Notes: generated by a model not told the origin, from the sequence alone. A stretch of DNA of 64,000 nucleotides from Bin87 sp965116785 (GCA_965116785.1 OZ220731.1:806001-870000); one strand, 5' to 3'. Positions 1-9,015 are shown, counted from the stretch's first letter. Made by a program: numbers and translations.

Positions 1-1
1 G

Positions 2-1342
2 TCGCTGAAGCGGCTGCAGGGCAAGTCCATCATCAACTCGATCAATCTGGAGGACGGTGAGGAGCGGTTCCAGCGCGTGGTGCCGCTGGCGCGACGATAC
101 GGTGCGGCGCTGGTGGTGGGATGTATCGACGACGATCCCAACCAGGCGCAGGCGATCACGCGGGAGCGGAAACTGGAAATTGCCCTGCGTTCACGCAACC
201 TGTTGACCGAAAAGTATGGAGTGCCCGAAGAAGACATAATCTTTGATCCGCTGGTGTTCCCCGCGGGAACCGGAGACGAGAACTACGTTGGCTCGGCGGC
301 TGAGACCATCGAGGGAGTGCGAATTATCAAAGAGGCCTTGCCTCAGACTAAGACGGTGCTGGGGATATCCAACGTGTCTTTTGGCCTGCCGGCAGCGGGC
401 CGCGAGGTGTTCAACTCGGTGTTCCTTTACCACTGCACCCAGGCCGGTCTGGACATGGCCATAGTCAACTCGGAGATGATGCAGCGTTACGCCAGCATCC
501 CCGAGGAAGAGCGGAAACTGTCCGAAGATCTGATCTGGAACCGTGGCGAGGATCCAGTGGCAGCCTTCGCCGCGCACTTCCGTGACCGGGCTCCGAGAGC
601 CACCGCTGAGGAGCGGTTGGCGTTGCCGCTCGACGACCGCTTGGCGCAGTGCATCATCGAGGGCAGCAAAGAAGGGCTGGCCGATGATTTGGACCTGGCG
701 TTGCAGGAACGGGAACCGCTGGCGATCATCAACGGGCCGCTGATGGCGGGCATGGACGAGGTTGGCAGGCAGTTCAACGCGAACCAGCTGATCGTCGCCG
801 AGGTGCTGCAGAGCGCCGAAGCCATGAAGTTCGCGGTAGCGCATCTGGAACCCCACATGGAACGCTCCGACGCCGCGTCTCGGGGACGCGTGCTGCTGGC
901 GACCGTGAAAGGCGACGTGCACGATATCGGCAAAAACCTGGTGGAGATCATCCTGTCCAACAACGGCTACAATGTGATCAACCTGGGCATCAAGGTCGCG
1001 GCGCAGGAACTGATCGCGGGTTACCGGGAGCACCAGCCGGACATAATCGGGTTGTCGGGGCTTCTGGTGAAGTCGGCCCAGATGATGGTAGAAACGGTTC
1101 AGGATTTCCGCACCGCCGGCATCGCGGCGCCGGTGTTGGTTGGCGGCGCGGCTCTGTCCAATCGGTTCACCCGATTGCGCATCGCGCCCGAATATGACGG
1201 GTTGGTGGCGTACTCGCCGGACGCCATGACCGGGTTGGCGCTGGCCAACGTGATCCAGGACGCCGATGAACGAGAGCGTCTGATCGCGCGCCTCGAAGTT
1301 GAAAGCGCGGAGATCCAACAAGAAGTGGCCGCCCGTGGGTAG
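2..1342 (+). CDS. metH: Methionine synthase (B12-dependent), C-terminal part: pterin and cobalamin domains
   Basis: The reading frame is open from the first base of the window, so the start lies upstream. It encodes the end of the methyltetrahydrofolate-binding domain (GKSIINSIN, then VVGCIDDDPNQAQAIT) and then the cobalamin cap and Rossmann domains. The B12 ligand motif DxHxxG is present as GDVHDIGKN, and GLSGLLVKS and VLVGGAALS are typical MetH segments. The enzyme moves a methyl group from methyl-THF through cobalamin to homocysteine. Whether the homocysteine-binding domain is in the same polypeptide cannot be seen. The reactivation domain is absent here and lies in the overlapping next gene, so MetH is split. 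Identification is firm; the domain content upstream is unknown. Confidence 0.95.
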   Translation, partial: SLKRLQGKSIINSINLEDGEERFQRVVPLARRYGAALVVGCIDDDPNQAQAITRERKLEIALRSRNLLTEKYGVPEEDIIFDPLVFPAGTGDENYVGSAAETIEGVRIIKEALPQTKTVLGISNVSFGLPAAGREVFNSVFLYHCTQAGLDMAIVNSEMMQRYASIPEEERKLSEDLIWNRGEDPVAAFAAHFRDRAPRATAEERLALPLDDRLAQCIIEGSKEGLADDLDLALQEREPLAIINGPLMAGMDEVGRQFNANQLIVAEVLQSAEAMKFAVAHLEPHMERSDAASRGRVLLATVKGDVHDIGKNLVEIILSNNGYNVINLGIKVAAQELIAGYREHQPDIIGLSGLLVKSAQMMVETVQDFRTAGIAAPVLVGGAALSNRFTRLRIAPEYDGLVAYSPDAMTGLALANVIQDADERERLIARLEVESAEIQQEVAARG

Positions 1343-2246
1343 CGCCGCCGCCGCCGGCGTCTCGCAGCTGGATACGTCGCCCCGCCCGCCCGATCTGCGG
1401 CTGCACGTGTTGGACGATTACGATCTGGACGAGATTTTCGGGTACATCAACCCGCAAATGCTCTACGTGCGGCATCTGGGATATCGCGGGCGTTTCTGGG
1501 AGGCTTTGCGGGCGGACGAACCGAAAGCCGTGGAGCTGCACCGTCAGGTGCAGAGCGTCGAGGACGTGATGCTGTCTCGTTCGGACATCAGCGCGCGGGC
1601 GGTGTTCAAGTTCTTTCCGTGCCGGTCCGAGGGTCAATGGCTGATCGTCTACGGATCGGACGGGACCACCGAGTTGGAGCGCTTTTACTTCGGCCGGCAG
1701 CAGGAGCGCGAAGGGCTCTGTTTGGCCGACTACGCGCGTCCGGTCGGCGACGGCCCCAACGACTACCTGGCGATGTTCGCGACCTCCGTGGGCCCGGGAA
1801 TACGTAACCTGTCCGAGCGGTGGAAAAACGAAGGCCGATACCTGGACTCGCACACGCTGCAAGCGCTGGCGATCGAATCTGCCGAAGGATTCGCGGAACT
1901 GTTGCACAAACGCATCCGCACCATGTGGAACATTGGCGAGCGGTCAGGTGTGAAGCTCGGTGGTGAAGAAGAACTGCGGGATTTGTTCCGGGCCAATTAC
2001 CGGGGCAAGCGGTTCTCGTTTGGATACCCCGCGTGTCCTCGCTTGGAAGACCAGGAGAAGCTGTTCGCGCTGCTGGACGTGACGGCGAACATCGGGGTTG
2101 AGCTGACCGATGGTTACATGATGGACCCGGAGGGGTCGGTCTCCGCCGTTGTGTTCCACCACCCGCAGGCCAAGTATTTCAACCTGGACGAGGCGGACAT
2201 CGAAAAGCTTGAGTCCGAAATCGCGCGGATGCCGGCGGGTCGATAG
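1335..2246 (+). CDS. MetH activation (AdoMet-binding reactivation) domain protein
   Basis: This 303-residue protein matches the C-terminal reactivation domain of methionine synthase, which uses AdoMet and reduced flavodoxin to rescue oxidised cobalamin. Characteristic segments are YRGKRFSFGYPACP (AdoMet site) and SAVVFHHPQAKYF near the end. The likely start is GTG at 1335, overlapping the end of the cobalamin-domain gene by 8 bases in another frame; an upstream TTG at 1299 is also in frame. The overlap implies translational coupling. A genuine two-subunit arrangement is more likely than a broken gene because both halves end at natural domain borders, but a programmed or sequencing frameshift cannot be excluded. 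Confidence 0.88.
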   Translation: MGSAAAAGVSQLDTSPRPPDLRLHVLDDYDLDEIFGYINPQMLYVRHLGYRGRFWEALRADEPKAVELHRQVQSVEDVMLSRSDISARAVFKFFPCRSEGQWLIVYGSDGTTELERFYFGRQQEREGLCLADYARPVGDGPNDYLAMFATSVGPGIRNLSERWKNEGRYLDSHTLQALAIESAEGFAELLHKRIRTMWNIGERSGVKLGGEEELRDLFRANYRGKRFSFGYPACPRLEDQEKLFALLDVTANIGVELTDGYMMDPEGSVSAVVFHHPQAKYFNLDEADIEKLESEIARMPAGR

Positions 2247-2372
2247 GCGATGGTATCGGCACGGAACCGTTCGCCCGTTGCCCCTCGGTATACGGGCTTT
2301 ATTTTTGCCCGCACCAGATTGGTGGACACTCCGTTGGAAGTGACCGGAATGGCATGTGGCGCGGCGAAGTCT

Positions 2373-3122
2373 CTACTGGGCGGTAAAGCCACCGTCGACG
2401 ACGAGTTCGGCTCCGGTAATGTAGGACGCCTCGTCGCTCGCCAGGAAGAGGACGGCGTAGGCCACCTCTTCGCGGTTGCCGACCCGCTTCATGGGGATGT
2501 CGGCCATCATGGCGGAACGGGTTTCCGAGTTGGCCGAACCGCCGGCCATGGGCGGCATCAGTCCGGGATGGACCGAGTTGACGCGGATGCCGGCCGCGGC
2601 CCAGCGCACTGCCGCGGACTTGGTCATCAGTCGGACCGCGCCCTTGGAAGCGTTGTAGCCCATGTGGATGAAGTCCTGGCCGACTATGCCGGAAATGGAC
2701 GAAATGTTGACGATGCTGCCGCCGTCGCCCTGTTCCATGGCGGCTATGGCGTGCTTCATGCCCAGAAACACGCCCTTGGCGTTGATATTCAGCAGGCGGT
2801 CCCAGGTGGTCGTCCCCAGGTTGTCCTCCTCGTCGTAGCCGGAGATACCGGCATTGTTGACCAGGATATCCAACCTGCCGTGACGGCCGACCGTATCGGT
2901 GATGACCTGCCGCCAATTGTCTTCATCGGTGACGTTGAGGTGGGCGAACTCGGCGCTGTCGCCGCTGGAAACGATATCGTCGGCCACCCGCTGGCCGGTG
3001 TCGTCGGTTACGTCGCACACGACGACGGTGGCGCCTTCCTCGGCAAAGAGGCGCGCTTCAACCTCGCCCATGCCGCGCGCGGCTCCGGTCACGATGGCGA
3101 TTTTGCCTTCCAGCCTGGGCAT
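2373..3122 (-). CDS. SDR family oxidoreductase
   Basis: A 249-residue classical short-chain dehydrogenase/reductase. The N-terminal cofactor motif TGAARGMG is present, followed by NNAG, the catalytic Ser in NISSISG, and the YxxxK motif as YNASK. The C-terminal half has PGLMPPM and ends in the usual FLASDEASYITGAELVVDGG. The family performs NAD(P)-dependent oxidation or reduction of alcohols, ketones or steroids; substrate cannot be told. The start at 3122 is chosen because GGAGGAG lies about 7 bases upstream and MPRLEGKIAIVTG is the usual N-terminus. It is transcribed divergently from the Ppx/GppA gene with 91 bases between them and has a plausible -10 on its strand. Confidence 0.93.
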   Translation of the reverse strand: MPRLEGKIAIVTGAARGMGEVEARLFAEEGATVVVCDVTDDTGQRVADDIVSSGDSAEFAHLNVTDEDNWRQVITDTVGRHGRLDILVNNAGISGYDEEDNLGTTTWDRLLNINAKGVFLGMKHAIAAMEQGDGGSIVNISSISGIVGQDFIHMGYNASKGAVRLMTKSAAVRWAAAGIRVNSVHPGLMPPMAGGSANSETRSAMMADIPMKRVGNREEVAYAVLFLASDEASYITGAELVVDGGFTAQ

Positions 3123-3165
3123 CGGATCCTCCTCCGGGAAACGTAAACCGAACTGTGCGAGCCGG

Positions 3166-3171
3166 ATTATA
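3166..3171 (-). promoter_or_regulatory. Probable extended -10 element for the SDR gene
   Basis: Read on the minus strand the bases form TGC-TATAAT, about 45 bases before the SDR start. No good -35 hexamer is seen 17 bases further upstream, but the TGC extension commonly compensates for that. The same TGC extension precedes several other genes in this window. Confidence 0.5.
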
Positions 3172-3213
3172 GCATCGCCACCGGGGGATCTGATCCATGG
3201 AAATGAGGTATCA

Positions 3214-4839
3214 ATGACGACCATCCAAACCCCCAATCCAGCGCGGAGCGGCGAACCGGCCGTGGCTTCGCCTCATTCGGTCACCGACGATGCGGAACGA
3301 TACGGCGGTGCCAGTCAGTTCCCGTCCTATACGGCGGTGATCGACATCGGGTCGGGTTCCGCTCGTGCCGTGGTGATGCAGGTCAACCGTGGGGGCGGGA
3401 TCGAGATTGTGGCGCAGCAGCGGGTGACGCTCAACCTGATGAGCCACGTCCGAAGCGACGGCTACTTGGATGAAAGCGGGGTGGAAAGCACGCTCGACGC
3501 GCTGGAGGATTTCGCCCTGGTAGCGCGGGCTTACGGGATTGAAACGATCCACGCGGTGGGTACGGCCGCGTTGCGGGAGTCGGGCAACGTCGAAACAATC
3601 ACCGAGGCGGCCCGTCGACGGTTTGGCATCCCCCTGCGGGTTATCGACGGTACCGACGAGGCGGCGTACTGCTTCGTAGGTGGGATACACGGCTTGCGGA
3701 CGCGGGACGGGCTGCTGGCTGATATCGGCGGTGGGAGCACCGAGGTGGTGCGGTTTAGCGACAGGGAGTTGGTGTCCAGCGTTTCGCTGCCCCTGGGCAG
3801 CCTGAGGATCGCCAACCAGTTCGACCTGGGAGACCTTCCCACCGAAAAGTCGGTCCACTCGGCGTACGAATACGTGCGGAAGGTTCTCGGCGACGCTGGG
3901 GTAGAGCCGCTCCAGGATGGAGCGACGTTGGTCGGATCGGGTGGGTCCGTGCGCCTGCTTTCGCGTCTGGACCGCGGCAGAGAACCGTATCCCATAATCA
4001 AGCTGCACGGCTACGAGATCGGCGAGGCCACGCTGTCCGAGCAGATCGGGCAGATGTCGGCGATGTCCCACACCGAACGGGCCGGCATACCGGGCATGAA
4101 TCCGGAGCGCAGCCATTCGATAATCGGCGGCGGCGTGGTCGCGCACGCACTGATGCAGCACCTGGGTACTGACCGGTTGCTGGTGTCCGGACAGGGACTT
4201 CGAGAGGGACTGGCGCGTCACCCGGTCTCACCGGCGACTTGCGAAAGGATCCAACTGCCCCCGTTGCGGTCGGTCAGGTCGGAGTCTCTGGCGGACCTGG
4301 TGGGCAGGTTTGCGCCCCGATTTGGGCAGCGCGGGGCAAGGCGAGCTGAGTTGGCCGGACGCATCGCCGAAGCGGTGTGGGACGGAGGCAACCGGCAGAT
4401 CGCCAACTCGCTGCGATGTGCGGCGCGACTGCTGGACATCGGAAACGCGGTGGACTATTACAATCGCCTCAACCGGACTGCGAGTATAATAGTGCGAACC
4501 GACCTGCCTGGGTTCACCCATGCTGAATCGGCGCAGATAGCAGCCATATTGCTGGCTGCGGAATTCGGGATCCTGCCAAAAAGGTTCCGGCAAAGCAGGT
4601 TGATGTCGCCGGCAGAAGTGCGGTTGGTCCAACAGGCGGCCGTCATGCTGGTAACATCTGACGAATTGGACGGCAGATTGCCTCAAGGGATGGCGGCAAA
4701 CACGGTTACAATAGGCCGAGAGGAATCCGGTTGGCGCATCGAGACCCCGGCCTGGTCACCGGTAGCTGCGCCGAATTTGCCGCGAAAGTGGAACATGGCG
4801 TTCGCCGAAGACCTACGGATAGAGAGGAGTGGACCATGA
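3214..4839 (+). CDS. Ppx/GppA family phosphatase (exopolyphosphatase-like)
   Basis: A 541-residue ASKHA-fold protein. The first phosphate loop is DIGSGSARAVV (about residue 42), the catalytic region is GTAALRESGN, and the second phosphate loop is ADIGGGSTEVV, followed by GSGGSVR. The C-terminal third resembles the HD-like helical domain of long Ppx/GppA proteins. Family members hydrolyse polyphosphate or pppGpp; which applies here is not resolvable. The ATG at 3214 follows GAGGT closely; the frame is open further upstream, but that part is antisense to the SDR gene. The stop overlaps the next start (ATGA), so it is coupled to two thymidylate-kinase-like genes. Confidence 0.9.
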   Translation: MTTIQTPNPARSGEPAVASPHSVTDDAERYGGASQFPSYTAVIDIGSGSARAVVMQVNRGGGIEIVAQQRVTLNLMSHVRSDGYLDESGVESTLDALEDFALVARAYGIETIHAVGTAALRESGNVETITEAARRRFGIPLRVIDGTDEAAYCFVGGIHGLRTRDGLLADIGGGSTEVVRFSDRELVSSVSLPLGSLRIANQFDLGDLPTEKSVHSAYEYVRKVLGDAGVEPLQDGATLVGSGGSVRLLSRLDRGREPYPIIKLHGYEIGEATLSEQIGQMSAMSHTERAGIPGMNPERSHSIIGGGVVAHALMQHLGTDRLLVSGQGLREGLARHPVSPATCERIQLPPLRSVRSESLADLVGRFAPRFGQRGARRAELAGRIAEAVWDGGNRQIANSLRCAARLLDIGNAVDYYNRLNRTASIIVRTDLPGFTHAESAQIAAILLAAEFGILPKRFRQSRLMSPAEVRLVQQAAVMLVTSDELDGRLPQGMAANTVTIGREESGWRIETPAWSPVAAPNLPRKWNMAFAEDLRIERSGP

Positions 4840-5675
4840 CGGTGTTGCAAGAGGCGCAGGCGTACAAGATGGGCGACCGCTACGGGCTCCATCCAGACGA
4901 TGGGAAGTTCCCCGGCAAGCTGATAATTGTTGAGGGCATCGACGGATCCGGCAAAAGCACTCAGATTGACCTGCTGGGTAAGTGGCTCAACAGCCAGAAC
5001 CTGGTAACCGTTTCCACGGATTGGAATTCGTCGCCCATCGTACGGCGGACCACCAAGCGCGGGAAGGTCGAGGAACTGCTGACTCCGATGTCGTTCAGCC
5101 TGATCCACGCCGCCGACTTCGCTAGCCGTGTGCACGCTCAGATCATTCCCGCACTTCGCGCTGGCGCGACGGTATTGGCCGACCGGTACGTGTTCACCGC
5201 CTTTGCCCGCGACGCGGCGCGGGGAGTGGACCGCGAATGGTTGCGGAGAGTCTATTCGTTTGCCGTGCAACCCTCTTTGGCGCTTTACTTCAAGGTGCCG
5301 CTGGACGTTTCCATCCATCGCATCACGGTGGGACGGGAAGAATTGGGCTACTACGAATCGGGCCAGGACATGGGCTTCTCCAGTGACCGCGAGGAATCGT
5401 TCCGCATCTTCCAGGGTCGGCTGCTCGAGGAGTACGACGCGCTGACCGAAGAATTCGGGCTGATGACAATCGACGCCACACAGCCCATCGCGGTGCAGCA
5501 GCAACAGGTGAGGCGGTATGTGGAACCGCTGCTCGAAGGCGCGATGGATATTCGGGGGCAGAGCGTCCCCGAAGCGCTGGGACGACACGGGCTGACCGGG
5601 CGGTACATTACTGCCCCGATGCGACGCCGCCTGACCGAGCAGGAAGCTTTGGCGGCTTCCAAGTCGGACGGCTAG
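4836..5675 (+). CDS. Thymidylate-kinase-like P-loop protein, copy 1
   Basis: This 279-residue protein has an intact Walker A motif (EGIDGSGKST, about residues 37-46) after a 30-residue N-terminal extension, and the thymidylate-kinase DRYVFTAFAR segment about 80 residues later. dTMP kinases phosphorylate dTMP for DNA synthesis; PPK2 polyphosphate kinases share the fold. The ATG overlaps the phosphatase stop codon by ATGA, with AGAGGAG 6 bases upstream, so start and operon are clear. The long N- and C-terminal tails are unlike a minimal Tmk of about 210 residues. It may be the cell's dTMP kinase or a paralogue tied to the Ppx/GppA protein; a paralogue with changed P-loop follows. Confidence 0.82.
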   Translation: MTVLQEAQAYKMGDRYGLHPDDGKFPGKLIIVEGIDGSGKSTQIDLLGKWLNSQNLVTVSTDWNSSPIVRRTTKRGKVEELLTPMSFSLIHAADFASRVHAQIIPALRAGATVLADRYVFTAFARDAARGVDREWLRRVYSFAVQPSLALYFKVPLDVSIHRITVGREELGYYESGQDMGFSSDREESFRIFQGRLLEEYDALTEEFGLMTIDATQPIAVQQQQVRRYVEPLLEGAMDIRGQSVPEALGRHGLTGRYITAPMRRRLTEQEALAASKSDG

Positions 5676-5745
5676 CGGGCAAGTTCGCCTTTCGTGTGCG
5701 ACCGACGCGCACGCCTGATCCAAGTGATACCAAGGAGCGACGACG

Positions 5746-6444
5746 ATGGACAACGTCAGGTTCTACGGTCACACCCCGCCTGGGGCTGGTAATGAACCCA
5801 CCCCGGGCCGCCTGGTGGTGGTCGAAGGCACGGACGGTGTAGGACGATCAACCCAGATAGCGATGCTCAGGGAGTGGCTGGAAGCGGAAGGGTACGCGGT
5901 GCTGGTCACGGGTTTCCGGCGATCTGAATTGGCCGCCAGCGGTATTGACCGGGCTATGCGGGGCAACACCCTGGACCCGTTGACCCTGAACCTGTTCTAC
6001 GCCACTGATTTCTGGGACCGGCTGGAAAAGAACATTGTCCCCGCGCTGCGCTCCGGCATGGTGGCTCTGGTTGACCGGTATATCTTTTCGATCATCGCAC
6101 GGGCGAGAGTACGGGGAGTATCGCCCCGCTGGCTCAATGACGTTTTCGAGTTCGCCGTCGTACCGGACGTGGTGTTGTATCTGGACGTGGATGTGGAGCA
6201 CCTGGTTCCGCGGGTACTCTCCGTGCGGCAACTGGACCACTGGGAGTCTGGTGAGGACTTCCTGCGTGAGGCGGACCTGTACGACAACTTCATCCGCTAT
6301 CAAACGGCGCTGATCGACGAGTTCCGCGAGCTGGCCAAAGAGCACCAGTTCGTGACCGTTGACGGCCGCGGCAGCGTGGGCGACGTTTTTCAGGCCTTGC
6401 AGACCGAAGTCCGCAAGGCCCTGCAAGGCATGGGAGCGTTCTGA
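5746..6444 (+). CDS. Thymidylate-kinase-like protein, copy 2, with Arg in the P-loop
   Basis: A 232-residue relative of the preceding gene, with the same layout: EGTDGVGRSTQ near residue 28, DRYIFSIIARARVRG, and a C-terminal helical region. The invariant Walker A lysine is replaced by arginine (G-x4-G-R-S-T), which normally destroys or strongly lowers ATP phosphoryl transfer. The gene is otherwise intact, with AAGGAG ahead of the ATG and 70 bases after copy 1, so it is under selection rather than decaying. It may be a regulatory or structural partner of copy 1, or a kinase with altered chemistry. Family assignment is firm, function open. Confidence 0.8.
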   Translation: MDNVRFYGHTPPGAGNEPTPGRLVVVEGTDGVGRSTQIAMLREWLEAEGYAVLVTGFRRSELAASGIDRAMRGNTLDPLTLNLFYATDFWDRLEKNIVPALRSGMVALVDRYIFSIIARARVRGVSPRWLNDVFEFAVVPDVVLYLDVDVEHLVPRVLSVRQLDHWESGEDFLREADLYDNFIRYQTALIDEFRELAKEHQFVTVDGRGSVGDVFQALQTEVRKALQGMGAF

Positions 6445-6449
6445 CGCGG

Positions 6450-7571
6450 TTACAGCCCCAGGGCGTCCGCCAGGCGGCGCCGGTGGAACTTGGGGTCGCC
6501 CAGGAACTGGTAGAGGGTGCGTGACGCCGTGGTGTGCAGCGTGAGCCCGTACTCGGTGGTGCTGCCCACGCCCGCGTGGACTTCGTGGGCGTGGTTGCAC
6601 GCGTTGTAGTAGGCGGCGCTGCTCACCGCTTTGGCGAGATGGATGCTGTCGGCGGCGTCCCTTTCGGAGTCAAGCTTCCATAGCGCTTCATAGGTGGTCC
6701 AGCGGGCGGCGTCCAGTTCGTTCACGAGGTTGATGATGTGGTCCTGGACCCGCTGGAAGCGCCCGATCGGAGTGCCGAACTGGATGCGGGTGCGGCTGTA
6801 GTCCACCGACATCTCGTAAACCTGCTGCGAACCTCCAACCTGGAAAGCGCAAAGCAGGGGAATGGAAGCAGCCACCGCGCGCTCCAGCGCATCCCAACCG
6901 CCGCCGAAGGTGGCGCCGAGGATTGCCGAAGGAGCGATCTGGACCCCATCGAGGCGAACTTCCGCCAGGTTCCAGGCAAATCCCTCGAGACGGCGGATCG
7001 ACACGCCCGGCGCATCGGCGGGGATGATCACGAGGCCCACGTGCTGCCGGTTCTCGGTGCGCACCGCGCAGATGAGATCGGTGGCCGATGCGGCGTCATA
7101 CACGTACACCTTGGTGCCGGAGATCCGGTACCCATCGCCGCTGGCCGTGGCCAGGGTTTGAACGTCGGACTCATCCCACTGATAATCGGCCTCGGTGATC
7201 GCCAATGCCGCGGTGCGTCGCCCGGATGCCAGGTCGGGTAGCAGGGAGCGCTTCTGGTCGGTGGTTCCGGCCTCCAGGATGGTCAGGGCTCCCAGCGCGG
7301 CGCTGCTCAAGTGTGGGCCGGGAACGGGGCCGCGCCCCAGCTCTTCGAACAGCACGCCGGCGTCAGTGTACGAGCCGCCCTCGCCTCCGAATTCGGTGGG
7401 AATGATGATGCCCAGCCAGCCGGTGCCGGCCAGCTTCTGCCAGGGCTCGGACGGAGCGCTCTGCCCCGTGGCTGACAGCTCAAGCAGAGTCTCCTTCGGG
7501 TACTCGGTGTCGACAAAACGGCGGACTGCCGCCTTGAGCATTTCCTGTTCTTCGCTGAGGGCGAGATCCAT
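6450..7571 (-). CDS. Acyl-CoA dehydrogenase family protein (shorter subunit)
   Basis: A 373-residue acyl-CoA dehydrogenase with an N-terminal helical domain (MDLALSEEQEML, then FGGEGGSYTDAGVLFEELG), a beta domain containing ITEADYQWDES and SGTKVYVYDA, and a C-terminal helical domain with RIQFGTPIGRFQRVQDH and EVHAGVGSTTEYGL. The ending lacks the YEGT-type catalytic glutamate loop, as in FadE-type subunits of heteromeric dehydrogenases for bulky acyl chains. It lies downstream of a second acyl-CoA dehydrogenase on the same strand with 81 bases between, so a heteromer is plausible. Start at 7571 has AGGAG 11 bases upstream. It ends 5 bases past the convergent kinase-like gene. Confidence 0.9.
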   Translation of the reverse strand: MDLALSEEQEMLKAAVRRFVDTEYPKETLLELSATGQSAPSEPWQKLAGTGWLGIIIPTEFGGEGGSYTDAGVLFEELGRGPVPGPHLSSAALGALTILEAGTTDQKRSLLPDLASGRRTAALAITEADYQWDESDVQTLATASGDGYRISGTKVYVYDAASATDLICAVRTENRQHVGLVIIPADAPGVSIRRLEGFAWNLAEVRLDGVQIAPSAILGATFGGGWDALERAVAASIPLLCAFQVGGSQQVYEMSVDYSRTRIQFGTPIGRFQRVQDHIINLVNELDAARWTTYEALWKLDSERDAADSIHLAKAVSSAAYYNACNHAHEVHAGVGSTTEYGLTLHTTASRTLYQFLGDPKFHRRRLADALGL

Positions 7572-7652
7572 TGGGTTGGTTACTCCTGACTAACGGCAAC
7601 GCCGAGGACGCTGCCGCGCAAAACGAACTGTCTGGGTTACTGGCTTGGAGGA

Positions 7653-8885
7653 TCAGGCGAGAGCTCCAGCGCGTTCGCGCTGTTGGCGCCCGATTCCGAT
7701 GCGGCGGGCCATGATGACCTTCTGAATGTCGGTGGTGCCGCCGGGGTGCAGGGCGATGATGGCCGCCCGCTGGTTGGACTCGATGTGACCCTCGCCGGCG
7801 CCCCACTGCTCGTCCTTGGTCAGGGCCGCGGGCCCGAGAATGTCGAGGATCCCGGTGGCGATGCGGAGGCCGGACTGCTTGCGGAAGTAGGATGCCTGGG
7901 GCCCTTCGTAAGTGACGTTAACGCCGCTGTGGCGCATCCAGTAGTTGCGCAGCTGGAACAGGCGGCCGATCTCCGCGTCGATGTAGATGTCAACCAGGCG
8001 CTCGCGCACATCGGGGTCCTTGCTCAGGGCATCGCCGCGACGGTAGTTGGTCTTACAGTGGTCGAAAATGCGGTCGACAATCCAGTTGCGGCCGATGCGG
8101 CCGCCGGTGCCGTGTTCCAGCTCGAGGTGAGTGGTCGCCACCTTCCAGCCCTCGTTTTCGCCGCCAATCAGGTTACGGGCGGGCACCCGGACGTTGTCGA
8201 AGTAGACGATGTTCTTCACACCGGAACCCGCGCCAGATTCTCCCGCGGAGGACAGCAGGTCCATCGGGAAGACGCTGATGCCGGGCAGATTGGACGGCAC
8301 CATGAACCAGCTGAGGTTTTGGTGGCGGTCGCCCTCGGGGTCGGTGCAGGTGATGGTCCACATGTAGTCGGAGCCGTGGGCGCTGCCGACGTAAACTTTC
8401 TGCCCGTTGATGACATAATCGTCGCCGTCGCGGCGGGCCGCCGTCTTGGCATTGGCCAGGTCGGATCCGGCCTCGGGCTCGGTGAGAAGCTGCCAGGTGC
8501 GGATTTCGCCCCTGAAGATCTTGGGCAGGAATTCCTGCTTCTGTTCCTCGGAGCCCCACACGAGGATCGAATTTCCACCGAGGCGTCCGCCGGAGTCGTA
8601 GTATGGAGGGAGCGACAGGTTGTAGTTGTCGATCTCCTCTTCCAGCACCACGGAATGGTCGACTGTCAGGCCGCCGCCGCCGTATTCCTGGGGTGCGGTG
8701 GGCCAGAGCCATCCCTTGTCCCCCAAACGCCGGCCCAACTCGCGCCGGAGCTGGTATTGCTCGTAGGTGAGGTCGATGGAGTCGGCGGGATGCTGGATGC
8801 CGCCCGGGATGTTGTCGTGAAGCCAATCCTGCACCTCGGTGCGGAAGGCTTCCTGCTCGGCGGTATAGGTGGGTTCGAAGTCCAT
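7653..8885 (-). CDS. Acyl-CoA dehydrogenase family protein (longer subunit)
   Basis: A 410-residue acyl-CoA dehydrogenase. Visible are the N-terminal helical domain (EEIDNYNLSLPPY), the substrate/FAD beta domain with TEPEAGSDLANAKT and INGQKVYVGSAHGSDY, and the C-terminal domain. Where many family members have the YEGTSEIQR loop carrying the catalytic glutamate, this one reads HPGGTTDIQK, with Gly at that position, so the base must come from elsewhere or from a partner. It is the first gene of the pair with the shorter dehydrogenase, which suggests a heteromer for alpha,beta-desaturation of an acyl-CoA. GAGG lies just before the ATG. Confidence 0.9.
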   Translation of the reverse strand: MDFEPTYTAEQEAFRTEVQDWLHDNIPGGIQHPADSIDLTYEQYQLRRELGRRLGDKGWLWPTAPQEYGGGGLTVDHSVVLEEEIDNYNLSLPPYYDSGGRLGGNSILVWGSEEQKQEFLPKIFRGEIRTWQLLTEPEAGSDLANAKTAARRDGDDYVINGQKVYVGSAHGSDYMWTITCTDPEGDRHQNLSWFMVPSNLPGISVFPMDLLSSAGESGAGSGVKNIVYFDNVRVPARNLIGGENEGWKVATTHLELEHGTGGRIGRNWIVDRIFDHCKTNYRRGDALSKDPDVRERLVDIYIDAEIGRLFQLRNYWMRHSGVNVTYEGPQASYFRKQSGLRIATGILDILGPAALTKDEQWGAGEGHIESNQRAAIIALHPGGTTDIQKVIMARRIGIGRQQRERAGALA

Positions 8886-9015
8886 GGCATGCCTCGAATG
8901 CGGCCGGGGCGTGGCTCGGCCGGGGTGTTCCGGGAGTTAGTGGGCAATTATGCCCTAAGGGGCCGGGTCGGGCAACCGGGCGCCTTTGCCAACCGATCTG
9001 ATGATGGCGGGTAGT

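Noticed and set aside
2899..3213. N-terminal extension of the Ppx/GppA gene
   Set aside because: The extra residues lie antisense to the SDR gene and are low-complexity; a ribosome site precedes the ATG at 3214.
4480..4492. TATAAT word within the Ppx/GppA gene
   Set aside because: It lies well inside a coding region, with no gene starting soon after on this strand, so a chance match is more likely.
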